From: Actinomadura craniellae | GTDB taxonomy: Bacteria; Actinomycetota; Actinomycetes; Streptosporangiales; Streptosporangiaceae | Direction: 5' to 3' | Length of the DNA: 64,000 nt | Assembly (NCBI RefSeq): GCF_003289645.1 | Contig: NZ_QLYX01000004.1 | Coordinates: 434,001 to 498,000 of the forward strand | Shown: positions 1-7,847 of the stretch, one piece after another | How the letters are laid out: the number at the start of each line of letters is the position of its first letter | Position numbering within the stretch: the first letter of the stretch is position 1 | Program-made: the position numbers and the translations under genes | The notes under the pieces: model-generated | Seen by the model: only the letters and a program-made list of their open reading frames with translations | Told to the model about the DNA's origin: nothing | The model's database searches: none

Positions 1-122
1 CCGACACTCACGCCGCGCAGGGCGTGGACGGCGGCGTCGCCGGAGCCGTACACCTTGGTCACGTCACTGGCCTGGACGGCCGTTTCCGTCGCCCTGAGCG
101 GCGCGGTCGGGGGGCTGGTCAT
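1..122 (-). CDS. ABC transporter ATP-binding protein, N-terminal fragment
   Basis: Only the first 40 codons lie in the window; the gene runs off the left edge. The reverse strand reads from an ATG at 122 and contains VQASDVTKVYGSG followed by VHALRGVSV, the usual first strand and A-loop region of an ABC ATPase of the LolD/MacB export type. A GAGGAG ribosome binding site sits six bases upstream of the ATG. The Walker A motif would lie just outside the window, so ATPase function is inferred from family similarity. Partner permease genes are expected further left. Confidence 0.75.
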   Translation of the reverse strand, partial: MTSPPTAPLRATETAVQASDVTKVYGSGDAAVHALRGVSV

Positions 123-288
123 GGAGGCTCCTCGGTGGGTCGCTTCGACGTGCCCCACGCTAGGAAGGACGGGCGCCCCGGCCATCGGCCTGAAAGCTGC
201 GGTTCCGTGCGCGTTCCGGGCTACCCCGCGCCGGCCGGTACGACCTGAGTCGTAGATCGGAGTCGTACCTCGGAGTCCCCGGAAACGC

Positions 289-320
289 TGAAGCGCCGGA
301 GGCGGGCCTCCGGCGCTTCA
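289..320 (-). terminator. Hairpin terminator after the chaplin-like gene
   Basis: A perfect 14-bp stem (289-302 with 307-320) closes a CGGG loop just past the stop codon of the gene at 332-589. There is no real T-run, as is common in high-GC actinomycetes. Confidence 0.75.
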
Positions 321-331
321 ACAGGGGTGGA

Positions 332-589
332 TCAGTGGTACTGCTTCACCTTGAACGGGGTGACCGTGCCGGCCCCGCCCTTGCAGTGCGCGCCCGACAG
401 GCCGACCACCGTGACGGCGTTGACGGCGACACCGCAGACGTTCACCGGAACCGAAACCGGGGCGACGACCTGGTTACGGTTCAGGCTGCCGTTGAGGATG
501 TTGATGTCCGCGGCGGCCGGGGTGCCGCCGAGCGTCATGCCGTAGGCGGCGGCCGCGACGGCACCGGTGAGCGTGAGCTTCTTGAGCAT
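332..589 (-). CDS. Chaplin-like small secreted protein
   Basis: An 85-residue secreted protein. Residues 1 to about 27 form a signal peptide (MLKKLTLTGAVAAAAYGM, ending near AAA). The mature part has NQVVAPVSVPVNVCGVAV and a later GLSGAHC, which match the single chaplin domain (hydrophobic stretch with two spaced cysteines). Chaplins assemble into amyloid-like films that let aerial hyphae and spores leave the aqueous surface; no cell-wall sorting signal is present, so this is the short, freely secreted type. The start at 589 was chosen over an upstream in-frame ATG because GGAGGAC lies just before it and the signal peptide begins there. The gene stands alone with its own terminator. Confidence 0.8.
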   Translation of the reverse strand: MLKKLTLTGAVAAAAYGMTLGGTPAAADINILNGSLNRNQVVAPVSVPVNVCGVAVNAVTVVGLSGAHCKGGAGTVTPFKVKQYH

Positions 590-741
590 GGGGGGTCCTC
601 CATCGAACCGACTGATGTCACATCTGATGCCGCCGATCCATGAAATCGGCGTCACATGTTGTAGTCAGTCAGCTACCCAAAGGTAAGGGAAAGAGAATCC
701 CGGGGCCGTCCCCAAACGTTCACCGCTCAGTGATCTAGCCG

Positions 742-1419
742 TTACTCTTCGTGACTAGCTTGACCGCTTTTCACCATGCCCGTCTCATATGCGAACACCA
801 CGGCCTGCACCCGGTCACGGAGATCGAGCTTGGCGAGGATCCGGCCCATGTGCGTCTTGACGGTGGCCTCCGAGACGTAGAGCCGCTGCGCGACCTCACC
901 GTTGGAGAGCCCGCGCGCCACCAGCAGCAGCACCTCGACCTCGCGAGCGGTGAGCGAGGCCAGCGCGGTCTCCCGGGGGGCGTCGCCCTCGGGCAGGTGC
1001 ATCGCGAACCGGTCGAGCAGCCGGCGGGTGGTGCTCGGCGCCACCACCGCGTCACCCGAGTGCACCGCCCTGATCGCCTCGACCAGATGGGCCGGGCCGG
1101 CGTCCTTGAGCAGGAAGCCGGCCGCCCCGGCCTTGATCGCGGCGAAGGCGTACTCGTCCAGGTCGAAGGTGGTCAGGATGATCACCTTGGGGCCGTCCGA
1201 GCCGATCCGCCGGGTGGCCTCGATGCCGTCCAGCCGCGGCATCCGCACGTCCATCAGCACCACGTCGGCCGGGGTGGTGCGCAGCAGCTCCACCGCCCGC
1301 GCGCCGTCGCCCGCCTCGCCCACCACCTCGATCCCGGGCTGCGCGTCCAGCACCATCTTGAAGCCGGCCCGGACCAGCTCCTGGTCGTCGACCAGGACCA
1401 CCCTGATGTTGTCGGTCAC
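742..1419 (-). CDS. NarL/LuxR-type response regulator
   Basis: A 225-residue response regulator. Residues 1-120 form the receiver domain with acidic pair D11/D12, phospho-acceptor D57 in LMDVRMP and the conserved lysine in FLLKDAGP. Residues about 150-215 form a LuxR-type HTH (LTAREVEVLLLVARGLSNGE, then VKTHMGRILAKL). It would bind DNA when phosphorylated by the adjoining kinase. The GTG start overlaps the TGA of the kinase gene as GTGA, so the two are translationally coupled. The target genes are unknown; the divergently oriented methyltransferase gene and the neighbouring chaplin-like gene are possible but unproven targets. Confidence 0.93.
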   Translation of the reverse strand: MTDNIRVVLVDDQELVRAGFKMVLDAQPGIEVVGEAGDGARAVELLRTTPADVVLMDVRMPRLDGIEATRRIGSDGPKVIILTTFDLDEYAFAAIKAGAAGFLLKDAGPAHLVEAIRAVHSGDAVVAPSTTRRLLDRFAMHLPEGDAPRETALASLTAREVEVLLLVARGLSNGEVAQRLYVSEATVKTHMGRILAKLDLRDRVQAVVFAYETGMVKSGQASHEE

Positions 1420-2630
1420 ACCCGTGTCTCCTCACGCACCGGGATCAGCGCCACGACCTCGTACCCGCCGCCGGGACGCGGGCCGGCGCGCACCGAGCCG
1501 CCGTAGACCGCGACGCGCTCGCGCATCCCGACCAGGCCGTGCCCGGCGCCGTCACCGGGCGCCGCCGCGCCCCGGCCGTCGTCGGTGACCCGCACCTCCA
1601 GGGCGTCATCACCGTAGTGCAGCCGCACCTGGGCGCTGGCCCGGGGACCGCCGTGCTTCAGCGTGTTGGTCAGCGCCTCCTGCACCACCCGGAAGACGGT
1701 GAGCTGCCGGCCCTCCGACAGCTCCAGCGGCACCCCCGCCACCTCGAACTCCAGCGGCAGGCCGGCCGAGCGGATCTGCTCCACCAGGTCGGCGAGCTGC
1801 TCGACGCCCGGCTGCGGCGCGTAGGACCCGGCGTCGTCGTCCTCCCGGAGCACCCCGAGCAGCCGCCGCATCTCCGCCAGGGCGTGCCGGCCGGTGTCCC
1901 CGATCGTCTCCAGCGCCCGCCGCGCCCGCTCGACGTCCGTCTCGATGGCGAAGGAGGCGCCGTCGGCCTGCACCACCATCACGCTGACGTTGTGCGCGAC
2001 GACGTCGTGCAGCTCCCGGGCGATCCGGGCCCGCTCGGCCGCCATCGCGATCTGCACCTGGGTGTCGCGCTCGCGCTCCGCCCGCTCGGCCCGCTCCTCC
2101 ACCGAGCTGTAGTACGCCCGCCGGGTCCGGATGTAGACCCCGAGGATCCACCACGCGGCGACGAAGAACGACCAGGACAGGAACATGTCCCGGTGGGCGT
2201 CCCAGTCCCTGCTGTCGACCTCGCGGAGCACCTCCAGCAGGGCGCCCAGCTCGACCACCGCCCAGGCCGCGACGGCCCACCGCAGGCTCAGCTCGGCCGC
2301 CATCGTGTACATGGCGACCAGCACCGCCAGGTTGGCGGGGAGCGCCTGGATCCCGACCAGCCACTGCACGAACGAGACCAGCGCGACGAACGCGAAGACG
2401 CCTCTCGGCCATCGCCGCCGCAGGGCCAGCGGCAGGCACAGCATCAGCGTCAGCGCCAGGCAGGCCCACTCGTTCGGCGGCGTCGGCATGCCCGGCGCCG
2501 GCTCGCCCAGCGGCGACGGCCCGGTGATCTGCGGGATCATCAGCAGCGAGATGCCCAGCAGCGGCAGCATGAAGGCGAAGTCGACCAGGATCCGCTGGCC
2601 CCGCCACCATTCCCACGCTCTTCGCACCAT
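1416..2630 (-). CDS. NarL-family sensor histidine kinase
   Basis: A 404-residue membrane sensor kinase. The N-terminal half (about 14-170) holds five or so hydrophobic helices with almost no extracytoplasmic domain, so it probably senses something in the membrane. A short coiled stretch (175-200) leads into the HisKA_3 dimerisation helix with the phospho-acceptor in ELHDVVAHNVSVMVVQ (H208). The C-terminal HATPase_c domain carries GHGLVGMRERV. I start it at the ATG at 2630 (MVRRAWEWW); the upstream in-frame extension is low-complexity and would overlap the divergent gene. It partners the response regulator whose start it overlaps. Confidence 0.9.
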   Translation of the reverse strand: MVRRAWEWWRGQRILVDFAFMLPLLGISLLMIPQITGPSPLGEPAPGMPTPPNEWACLALTLMLCLPLALRRRWPRGVFAFVALVSFVQWLVGIQALPANLAVLVAMYTMAAELSLRWAVAAWAVVELGALLEVLREVDSRDWDAHRDMFLSWSFFVAAWWILGVYIRTRRAYYSSVEERAERAERERDTQVQIAMAAERARIARELHDVVAHNVSVMVVQADGASFAIETDVERARRALETIGDTGRHALAEMRRLLGVLREDDDAGSYAPQPGVEQLADLVEQIRSAGLPLEFEVAGVPLELSEGRQLTVFRVVQEALTNTLKHGGPRASAQVRLHYGDDALEVRVTDDGRGAAAPGDGAGHGLVGMRERVAVYGGSVRAGPRPGGGYEVVALIPVREETRV

Positions 2631-2759
2631 GCCCGGCAGCGTACGGAACCTCCGAACCGGGCGGATCGCCCCTGAGGCTGACCCGCCGTACGCCTCCGGT
2701 CGTCCCCTCGCGAAAGCCGGTAGCGTCACCACCACACCGGCGGAGAAAAGGTTGGGACC

Positions 2760-3770
2760 TTGGGCTGGCTGACCTGGCGGGACGCGATGGACCAGGCGCT
2801 GTACGGGAAGGGCGGCTTCTACCGGCGGGGCGAGCGGCCCGCCGCGCACTTCCGCACCTCGGTGCACGCGTCGCAGCGGTACGCCGCCGCGTTCGCCGCG
2901 CTGCTGGCCGAGGTCGACGCCGCGCTCGGCCACCCCGCCCGGCTGGACCTGGTCGACATGGGCGCCGGCTGCGGCCGTTTACTCGCCGACATCCTCGCCG
3001 CCGCCCCGCCACACCTGGCCGCCCGGCTGGCCCCGGTCGCGGTCGAGGTGGCGCCGCGCCCGCCCGGCGTCCCGGAGCCGATCGAGTGGCGAACCGAACC
3101 GCCCGCCGCGATCACCGGACTGGTCATCGCCAACGAGTGGCTGGACAACGTGCCGCTCGACGTCGTCGAGCTCACCCCGGACGGCCCGCGGACCGTCCTC
3201 GTCGACCCCGCCGCCGGATCCGAACGGCCGGGCGGGCGGCCCGATCCCGCCGACCGCGCCTGGCTGGCCGAGTGGTGGCCGCTGCGCGAGCCGGGCGACC
3301 GGGCCGAGGTGGGGCGCCGCCGCGACGAGATGTGGGCCGGGATCCTCGGCCGGCTACGCCGCGGGCTGGCGATCGCCGTCGACTACGGCCACGACCGCAC
3401 GGCCCGCCCGCCGCACGGCACGCTGACCGGTTACCGGGACGGCCACGGGGTGCCCCCGGTACCGGACGGGTCGTGCGACATCACCGCGCACGTGGCGCTG
3501 GACTCCTGCGCCGCGGCCGGCACCCGGGCCGGCGCCACCGCGACGCTGCGCACCACCCAGCGCGCCGCGCTCCGGGCGCTGGGCCTGTCGGGCGCCCGCC
3601 CGCCGATCGAGCTGGCCCACCGCGACCCGCGGGCGTACGTGCGGGAGCTGTGCGCGGCCGGCGAGGACGCCGAGCTGATCGACCCCGCCGGCCTCGGCGG
3701 CTTCGGCTGGCTGGTCCAAGCCGTGGACGTCCCGCTGCCGCGGGACCTGGCGGCCCTCCGGCCGGAGTGA
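2760..3770 (+). CDS. MidA/NDUFAF7-type SAM-dependent methyltransferase
   Basis: A 336-residue methyltransferase of the MidA/NDUFAF7 (COG1565) class. It has the family N-terminus (LTWRDAMDQALYGKGGFY), the SAM-binding loop LVDMGAGCGRLLADIL near residue 64, and the typical VIANEWLDNVPLDVVE near residue 122. In mitochondria NDUFAF7 dimethylates an arginine of the 49-kDa (NuoD-type) subunit of complex I; an orphan NuoD paralogue lies 4 kb downstream, so that subunit is a plausible substrate (inference). The TTG start at 2760 keeps the whole family N-terminus; an ATG at 2787 would cut into it. It is divergent from the sensor kinase with 129 bp between. Confidence 0.8.
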   Translation: MGWLTWRDAMDQALYGKGGFYRRGERPAAHFRTSVHASQRYAAAFAALLAEVDAALGHPARLDLVDMGAGCGRLLADILAAAPPHLAARLAPVAVEVAPRPPGVPEPIEWRTEPPAAITGLVIANEWLDNVPLDVVELTPDGPRTVLVDPAAGSERPGGRPDPADRAWLAEWWPLREPGDRAEVGRRRDEMWAGILGRLRRGLAIAVDYGHDRTARPPHGTLTGYRDGHGVPPVPDGSCDITAHVALDSCAAAGTRAGATATLRTTQRAALRALGLSGARPPIELAHRDPRAYVRELCAAGEDAELIDPAGLGGFGWLVQAVDVPLPRDLAALRPE

Positions 3771-3781
3771 CCCGCCCGGCC

Positions 3782-4990
3782 TCAGACCGTCACTTGAAGC
3801 TCCTCCAGGCCGCGCAGCACGAAGCCGGGCTTCCACTTCGGTTCCTCCACCAGTGCCAGCCCGGGGGCCAGGCGCAGCAGCGCGCCGAAGGACTCGGCCA
3901 GCTCGATCCGGGCCAGCGGCGCGCCGAGGCAGTAGTGGATGCCCAGCCCGAAGGTGATGTGCGGGTTGGGGTCGCGGCCCAGGTCGAGCCGGTCGGGGTC
4001 GGCGAAGACCGCCGGGTCCCGGTTGGCGCCGGCGAACTGGAGGGCCACCTCAGCGCCCCGGGGGATGGTCACCCCGCCGACCGTGACGTCCTCCAGCACC
4101 CACCGCTCGAACATCGGCGCCGCCGTGTCGTACCGCAGCAGTTCCTCCACGGCGCTCGGGACCAGCGTGTGGTCGGCGCGCAGCCGGGCCAGCTCGCCCG
4201 GGTTCCGCAGCAGCGACCACCAGCCGTTGCCGGTGGCGTTCACCGTGGCCTCGTGCCCCGCGTTGAGCAGCAGCACGCAGGTGCCGATCAGCTCGTCCTC
4301 GCTGAGCCGGTCGCCCTCGTCGGCGACCTGGGCCAGGGAACTGATCAGGTCGACGCGGGGGTCGCGGCGGCGGGCCCGGGCCAGCTCGCGCAGGTAGCCG
4401 GAGAACTCCACCGCGGCGGCCACCGCCGTCCGCTGCGTCTGCGCGGACGGGTTGAGCTCGTACATCCCGCAGATGTCGGCCGACCAGGGGCGCAGCAGCG
4501 GCCGGTCGGACTCGGGGATGCCGAGCATCTCGGCGATCACCGTGACCGGCAGCGGCTCGGCCACCCGCGTCAGCAGGTCGCCCCCGCCCTCGGCGACGAA
4601 CGCTCCCGCCAGTTCCTCGGCCAGCCGCCGGACCGTCGGCCGCAGCCCCTCCACCATGCGGGCGGTGAAGGCGCGGGAGACCAGCCGGCGCAGCCGGGTG
4701 TGCGCGGGCGGCTCGACGTCGAGCATCCCCGCCCGGATCAGGTCCCAGAACGGCGTGAGGAAGTCGGCTTCGGCCGGTTGCCCGAACTCCTCGTGGGTGG
4801 CCAGGTGCAGGTAGGAGCGGCCCAGCCGGCGGTCGCGCAGCAGCGCGTCCACGTCCGCGTACCGGGTGACCACCCACTGCCCGGTGGGTTCGTGGAAGAA
4901 CACGGGACGCTCGGCGCGCAGCGCGGCGTAGGCGGGGTACGGGTCCGCCACGAAATCCGGTGACCAGGGGTCATAGGGGATGTTTCCCAT
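3782..4990 (-). CDS. Cytochrome P450
   Basis: A soluble 402-residue bacterial P450. The heme loop is FGLGIHYCLG with ligand Cys354, the K-helix ExxR is E283-R286, and the C-helix has HTRLRRLVSRAF. The I-helix reads NAGHEAT (243-249), so the usual oxygen-activating Thr is Ala248 with a Thr beside it, a pattern also seen in some macrolide hydroxylases such as EryF. Substrate is unknown. No ferredoxin or reductase gene lies near. It starts 21 bp after the second PH-domain gene on the same strand, so it is probably the last gene of that three-gene operon. Confidence 0.92.
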   Translation of the reverse strand: MGNIPYDPWSPDFVADPYPAYAALRAERPVFFHEPTGQWVVTRYADVDALLRDRRLGRSYLHLATHEEFGQPAEADFLTPFWDLIRAGMLDVEPPAHTRLRRLVSRAFTARMVEGLRPTVRRLAEELAGAFVAEGGGDLLTRVAEPLPVTVIAEMLGIPESDRPLLRPWSADICGMYELNPSAQTQRTAVAAAVEFSGYLRELARARRRDPRVDLISSLAQVADEGDRLSEDELIGTCVLLLNAGHEATVNATGNGWWSLLRNPGELARLRADHTLVPSAVEELLRYDTAAPMFERWVLEDVTVGGVTIPRGAEVALQFAGANRDPAVFADPDRLDLGRDPNPHITFGLGIHYCLGAPLARIELAESFGALLRLAPGLALVEEPKWKPGFVLRGLEELQVTV

Positions 4991-5011
4991 GGCCCTGACC
5001 TTAATGGGCCC

Positions 5012-6610
5012 CTACCGGGCCCAGCGCGCGGTGTTCCCGCTGCGTGCCCGGGCCACCCGGGCGCGCTCCGCGGTGGCCTCGACGATCGCCCGCGCCTCGC
5101 CGAGGTCGCGGTCGATCGCGGTCACCTCCACCGGACCTGTTGGCGCGTCCACGTGCACCGTCCCCAGCCCGAGCAGCCGCTGCACCGGGTTCGCCGTCAG
5201 CCGGACGGACTGCGCCCGCGCGTGCGCGATCACCTCCGTGCGGTGGCAGAGCAGCCCGCGCCGGGTCACGAACACCACGTCGTCGGTACCCGCCGCGGCC
5301 ACCCGCCCGCCGCGCGCGGCCGGCAGCAGCGGCACCGCGTCCACGGTCGCCCCCGGGAAGACCTGGGCGACCAGGGCGAGCGCCACCTGCCGGGGGGCGG
5401 CCGGCAGCAGCACCGACGACAGCGCCTGCCGCTCGCCCGTGTAGCCCGCCACCGTCACGTCCACCCGGGCCCAGCCCGGCCCGCGCCACAGCAGCGGCTC
5501 GACGATCCGTACCGCCTGCACCCGGCCCGGCGGGACGGTCTGCATCCGCGTCTCCAGCAGGCCGTACCGCAGCCGCAGCCCGTCGGGCGAGGCCGCCGCG
5601 GTGAAACCGCCGTACATGATCAGCGGCGCGGTGACGGCGCCCAGCAACCCGAGCAGCGCGGGGATCGCCCCGGCGAGCACGCCGGCCTCGCCCCGCGCGA
5701 TGCCGAACCCGACCAGGAACAGGAAGAGCACGATGGTGCCGAGCACCGGCAGCTTGAACAGCAGCGAGCCGAGCAGGGTGCCGAACGGCACCCGCCACAG
5801 CGGCCGCTCCGGCGCCTCCGGGGTGTGGCCGGGCAGCCCCGCGGCGCGGGCCAGCAGTTCGGCCCGCAACTGCTGGCCGGCGGACCGGCCGAGGTAACGC
5901 AACGCGATCTCGCTGCGGTCGCCGCCGGCCAGCTCCACCCTGATCTCGGTCAGCCCGAACAGCCGGGTGATCAGGGGCCGGACGACGTCGATGGCCTGGA
6001 TCCGCGACAGCGGGATCAGCCGCTTGCGGCGGCGCAGCAGGCCGGTCTCCACCACCAGGTCGTCGTGTTCGATGCGGAAGCGCAGCGCCAGCCAGGTCCA
6101 CAGCCCCGCCACCGCAGCGATCACCGCGAAGGGGATGGTGACGATCGCGAACCGGGCGACCACCGCCGGGCCGAGCACCAGCACCACCCCGTCCTCGGTC
6201 TGCGTGAGCAGCAACGAGAACCCGATCAACACAAAGTAGATGATCATGATGATCGCCGCGCGCAGCGGCGCGGTGGCCCAGTGCAGCCGGTGCGTGCCCT
6301 CGGAGAACCGCACCGGCGGCGGCCCGTAGGGCTGACCAGGCGGATAACCCGAATACGGCGGATACGGCCCTGCCCCGTAGGACCCCCGCGGCGGACCGCC
6401 GTACGGCCCCGGACTTCCATACGGACCGTGCGGCCCCGACTGCGGACTCCCGTACGGTCCCGGACCTCCGGACGGTCCGTGCGGCCCCGGCTGCGGACTC
6501 CCGTACGGCGGCCCGTACGGGTCCGGCGGCGGACCTCCGTGCCCCGATGCACCGTACGGCCCGTACCCGAGGTGCGGCTGGTACCCGCCGGGCCCGTAAG
6601 GGCCGGTCAC
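5012..6610 (-). CDS. Membrane protein with bacterial PH domains (YdbT-like)
   Basis: A 532-residue membrane protein. The first 100 or so residues are a Pro/Gly/Tyr-rich cytoplasmic tail (repeats of PYGP/PYGS type). Then come pairs of transmembrane helices followed by bacterial PH (DUF304) domains: DLVVETGLLRRRKRLIPLSR with IQAIDVVRPLITRLFGL; RYGLLETRMQTVPPGRVQAV; and a third near the C-terminus (VFVTRRGLLCHRTEV). This three-repeat layout is that of YdbT. Its GTG start overlaps the TGA of the preceding PH-domain gene (GTGA), so it is read from 6610, not from further upstream. YdbS/YdbT have been linked to resistance to certain membrane-active bacteriocins in Bacillus; the role here is unknown. 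Confidence 0.85.
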   Translation of the reverse strand: MTGPYGPGGYQPHLGYGPYGASGHGGPPPDPYGPPYGSPQPGPHGPSGGPGPYGSPQSGPHGPYGSPGPYGGPPRGSYGAGPYPPYSGYPPGQPYGPPPVRFSEGTHRLHWATAPLRAAIIMIIYFVLIGFSLLLTQTEDGVVLVLGPAVVARFAIVTIPFAVIAAVAGLWTWLALRFRIEHDDLVVETGLLRRRKRLIPLSRIQAIDVVRPLITRLFGLTEIRVELAGGDRSEIALRYLGRSAGQQLRAELLARAAGLPGHTPEAPERPLWRVPFGTLLGSLLFKLPVLGTIVLFLFLVGFGIARGEAGVLAGAIPALLGLLGAVTAPLIMYGGFTAAASPDGLRLRYGLLETRMQTVPPGRVQAVRIVEPLLWRGPGWARVDVTVAGYTGERQALSSVLLPAAPRQVALALVAQVFPGATVDAVPLLPAARGGRVAAAGTDDVVFVTRRGLLCHRTEVIAHARAQSVRLTANPVQRLLGLGTVHVDAPTGPVEVTAIDRDLGEARAIVEATAERARVARARSGNTARWAR

Positions 6611-7785
6611 AGCCCCATGCTCCGTTCCTCGCCGCGCTGGGCCAAGCGGTCGCGCAGCTGCGCGGCCTCCCCCTTGGGCAGGCCCGGGATCCGGGCGTCG
6701 GTGGTCGCCGCCGCGGTGTGCAGCCGGACGGTCGCGATCCCCAGCATCTGCTCCACCGGCCCGGCGGTCACGTCGACGTACTGCATCCGCCCGTACGGGA
6801 CCACCACCAGGCGCTTGACGAACACCCCGTACGACACCACCAGGTCGTCGGACCGCTCGGCGTAACCCCACGACCGGTAGGCGAGCTCCGCCACGATCCA
6901 GCCCAGACCGCACGCGACGACCACCGCGACCACCCACAGCAGCGCGGGCAGCCCCCCGGCCACCCACAGCACCACCAGCCCACCGAACAGCGCGACCGGC
7001 AGCCCCCACAGCAGCGCGCTCACCCGGCGGTGCCAGGTGAACCGGGACGAGACCCCGACCCAGGTCATCCCGTCCGGCGACGAGAACGCCCGGTCCGCCG
7101 GATACGCCGGGGCGGCGACCGGCCGCGCCGGGCGCGGGGCCGCCCCGTCCTCGGGCGGGTACATCTGCGGCGGCCCGGCCGGATGCGGGCGCCCGGCAGG
7201 GTACTGGACGGCCGGCCCCTCCCCGGCGGGCGGGTACGCTCCCCCACTGCCCGGCTGCGGCGGAGGAGCCGAGCCCTCTCCACCGAACGGGTACGGCTGT
7301 GCCTGTCCCCCCTCGGCCCCGCCGCCCGGCTGCCCCGCAGGCGGGTACGGCCGCGCGGGCCCCTCCGATGGAACCGGCGAACCCTCCTCCATGTCGCCAC
7401 CCGAACGCTCCGCGGGCGGGTGCGGCCGCGCGGCGGTCTCTTCCCCGGCCTCACCGCCCGGACGCCCCTTGGACAGGTGCGGTCGCGCGGGTCCCGGCCC
7501 GGCTCCGTTGCCCGGACGCGGCGGGCCGGCCGCCCCTCCATCCTCGGGCGGGTACGGCCGCCCAGGTTCCGGCCCGGCCCCGTTGTCCGGACGCGGCGGG
7601 CCGGCCGCCCCCTCACCCTCGGGCGGGTACGACCCCCCGGGTTCCGCTCCGGCTCCGCCGTCCGCGGGCGCGGCGTCCTCGCGGGCCGCGCCGTTCGGCG
7701 GTGCGGGCGGGCCTGCGGCCCCGGGCGGCGGCGGTGGCTGCTCCCCGGGTGCGCCGTCCCCGGGCGGTGGCTGGCTGGCGTTCAT
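6607..7785 (-). CDS. Membrane protein with one bacterial PH domain and long Pro-rich tail (YdbS-like)
   Basis: A 392-residue protein. About 220 residues of Pro/Gly/Ala/Glu-rich low complexity, with tandem copies near PRPDNGAGPEPGRPYPPE, precede two transmembrane helices and a bacterial PH domain (DLVVSYGVFVKRLVVVPYGR, QYVDVTAGPVEQMLGIATV). The repeat units of about 28 residues look like recent tandem duplications. The ATG at 7785 was chosen; a TTG at 7800 is possible. It heads an operon with the YdbT-like gene (4-nt overlap) and probably the P450, and is divergent from nuoD with only 62 bp between. Confidence 0.8.
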   Translation of the reverse strand: MNASQPPPGDGAPGEQPPPPPGAAGPPAPPNGAAREDAAPADGGAGAEPGGSYPPEGEGAAGPPRPDNGAGPEPGRPYPPEDGGAAGPPRPGNGAGPGPARPHLSKGRPGGEAGEETAARPHPPAERSGGDMEEGSPVPSEGPARPYPPAGQPGGGAEGGQAQPYPFGGEGSAPPPQPGSGGAYPPAGEGPAVQYPAGRPHPAGPPQMYPPEDGAAPRPARPVAAPAYPADRAFSSPDGMTWVGVSSRFTWHRRVSALLWGLPVALFGGLVVLWVAGGLPALLWVVAVVVACGLGWIVAELAYRSWGYAERSDDLVVSYGVFVKRLVVVPYGRMQYVDVTAGPVEQMLGIATVRLHTAAATTDARIPGLPKGEAAQLRDRLAQRGEERSMGL

Positions 7786-7847
7786 GGTGAAGCCAGTCAA
7801 CCGGAACCACCGGCGTCCCGCGAGCCCCGCCGTGGCACGATTGGTTC

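Noticed and set aside
24-255. Two overlapping + strand frames at the left edge
   Set aside because: They lie opposite the ABC ATPase start and show shadow composition; the reverse strand gives a clear ATPase N-terminus.
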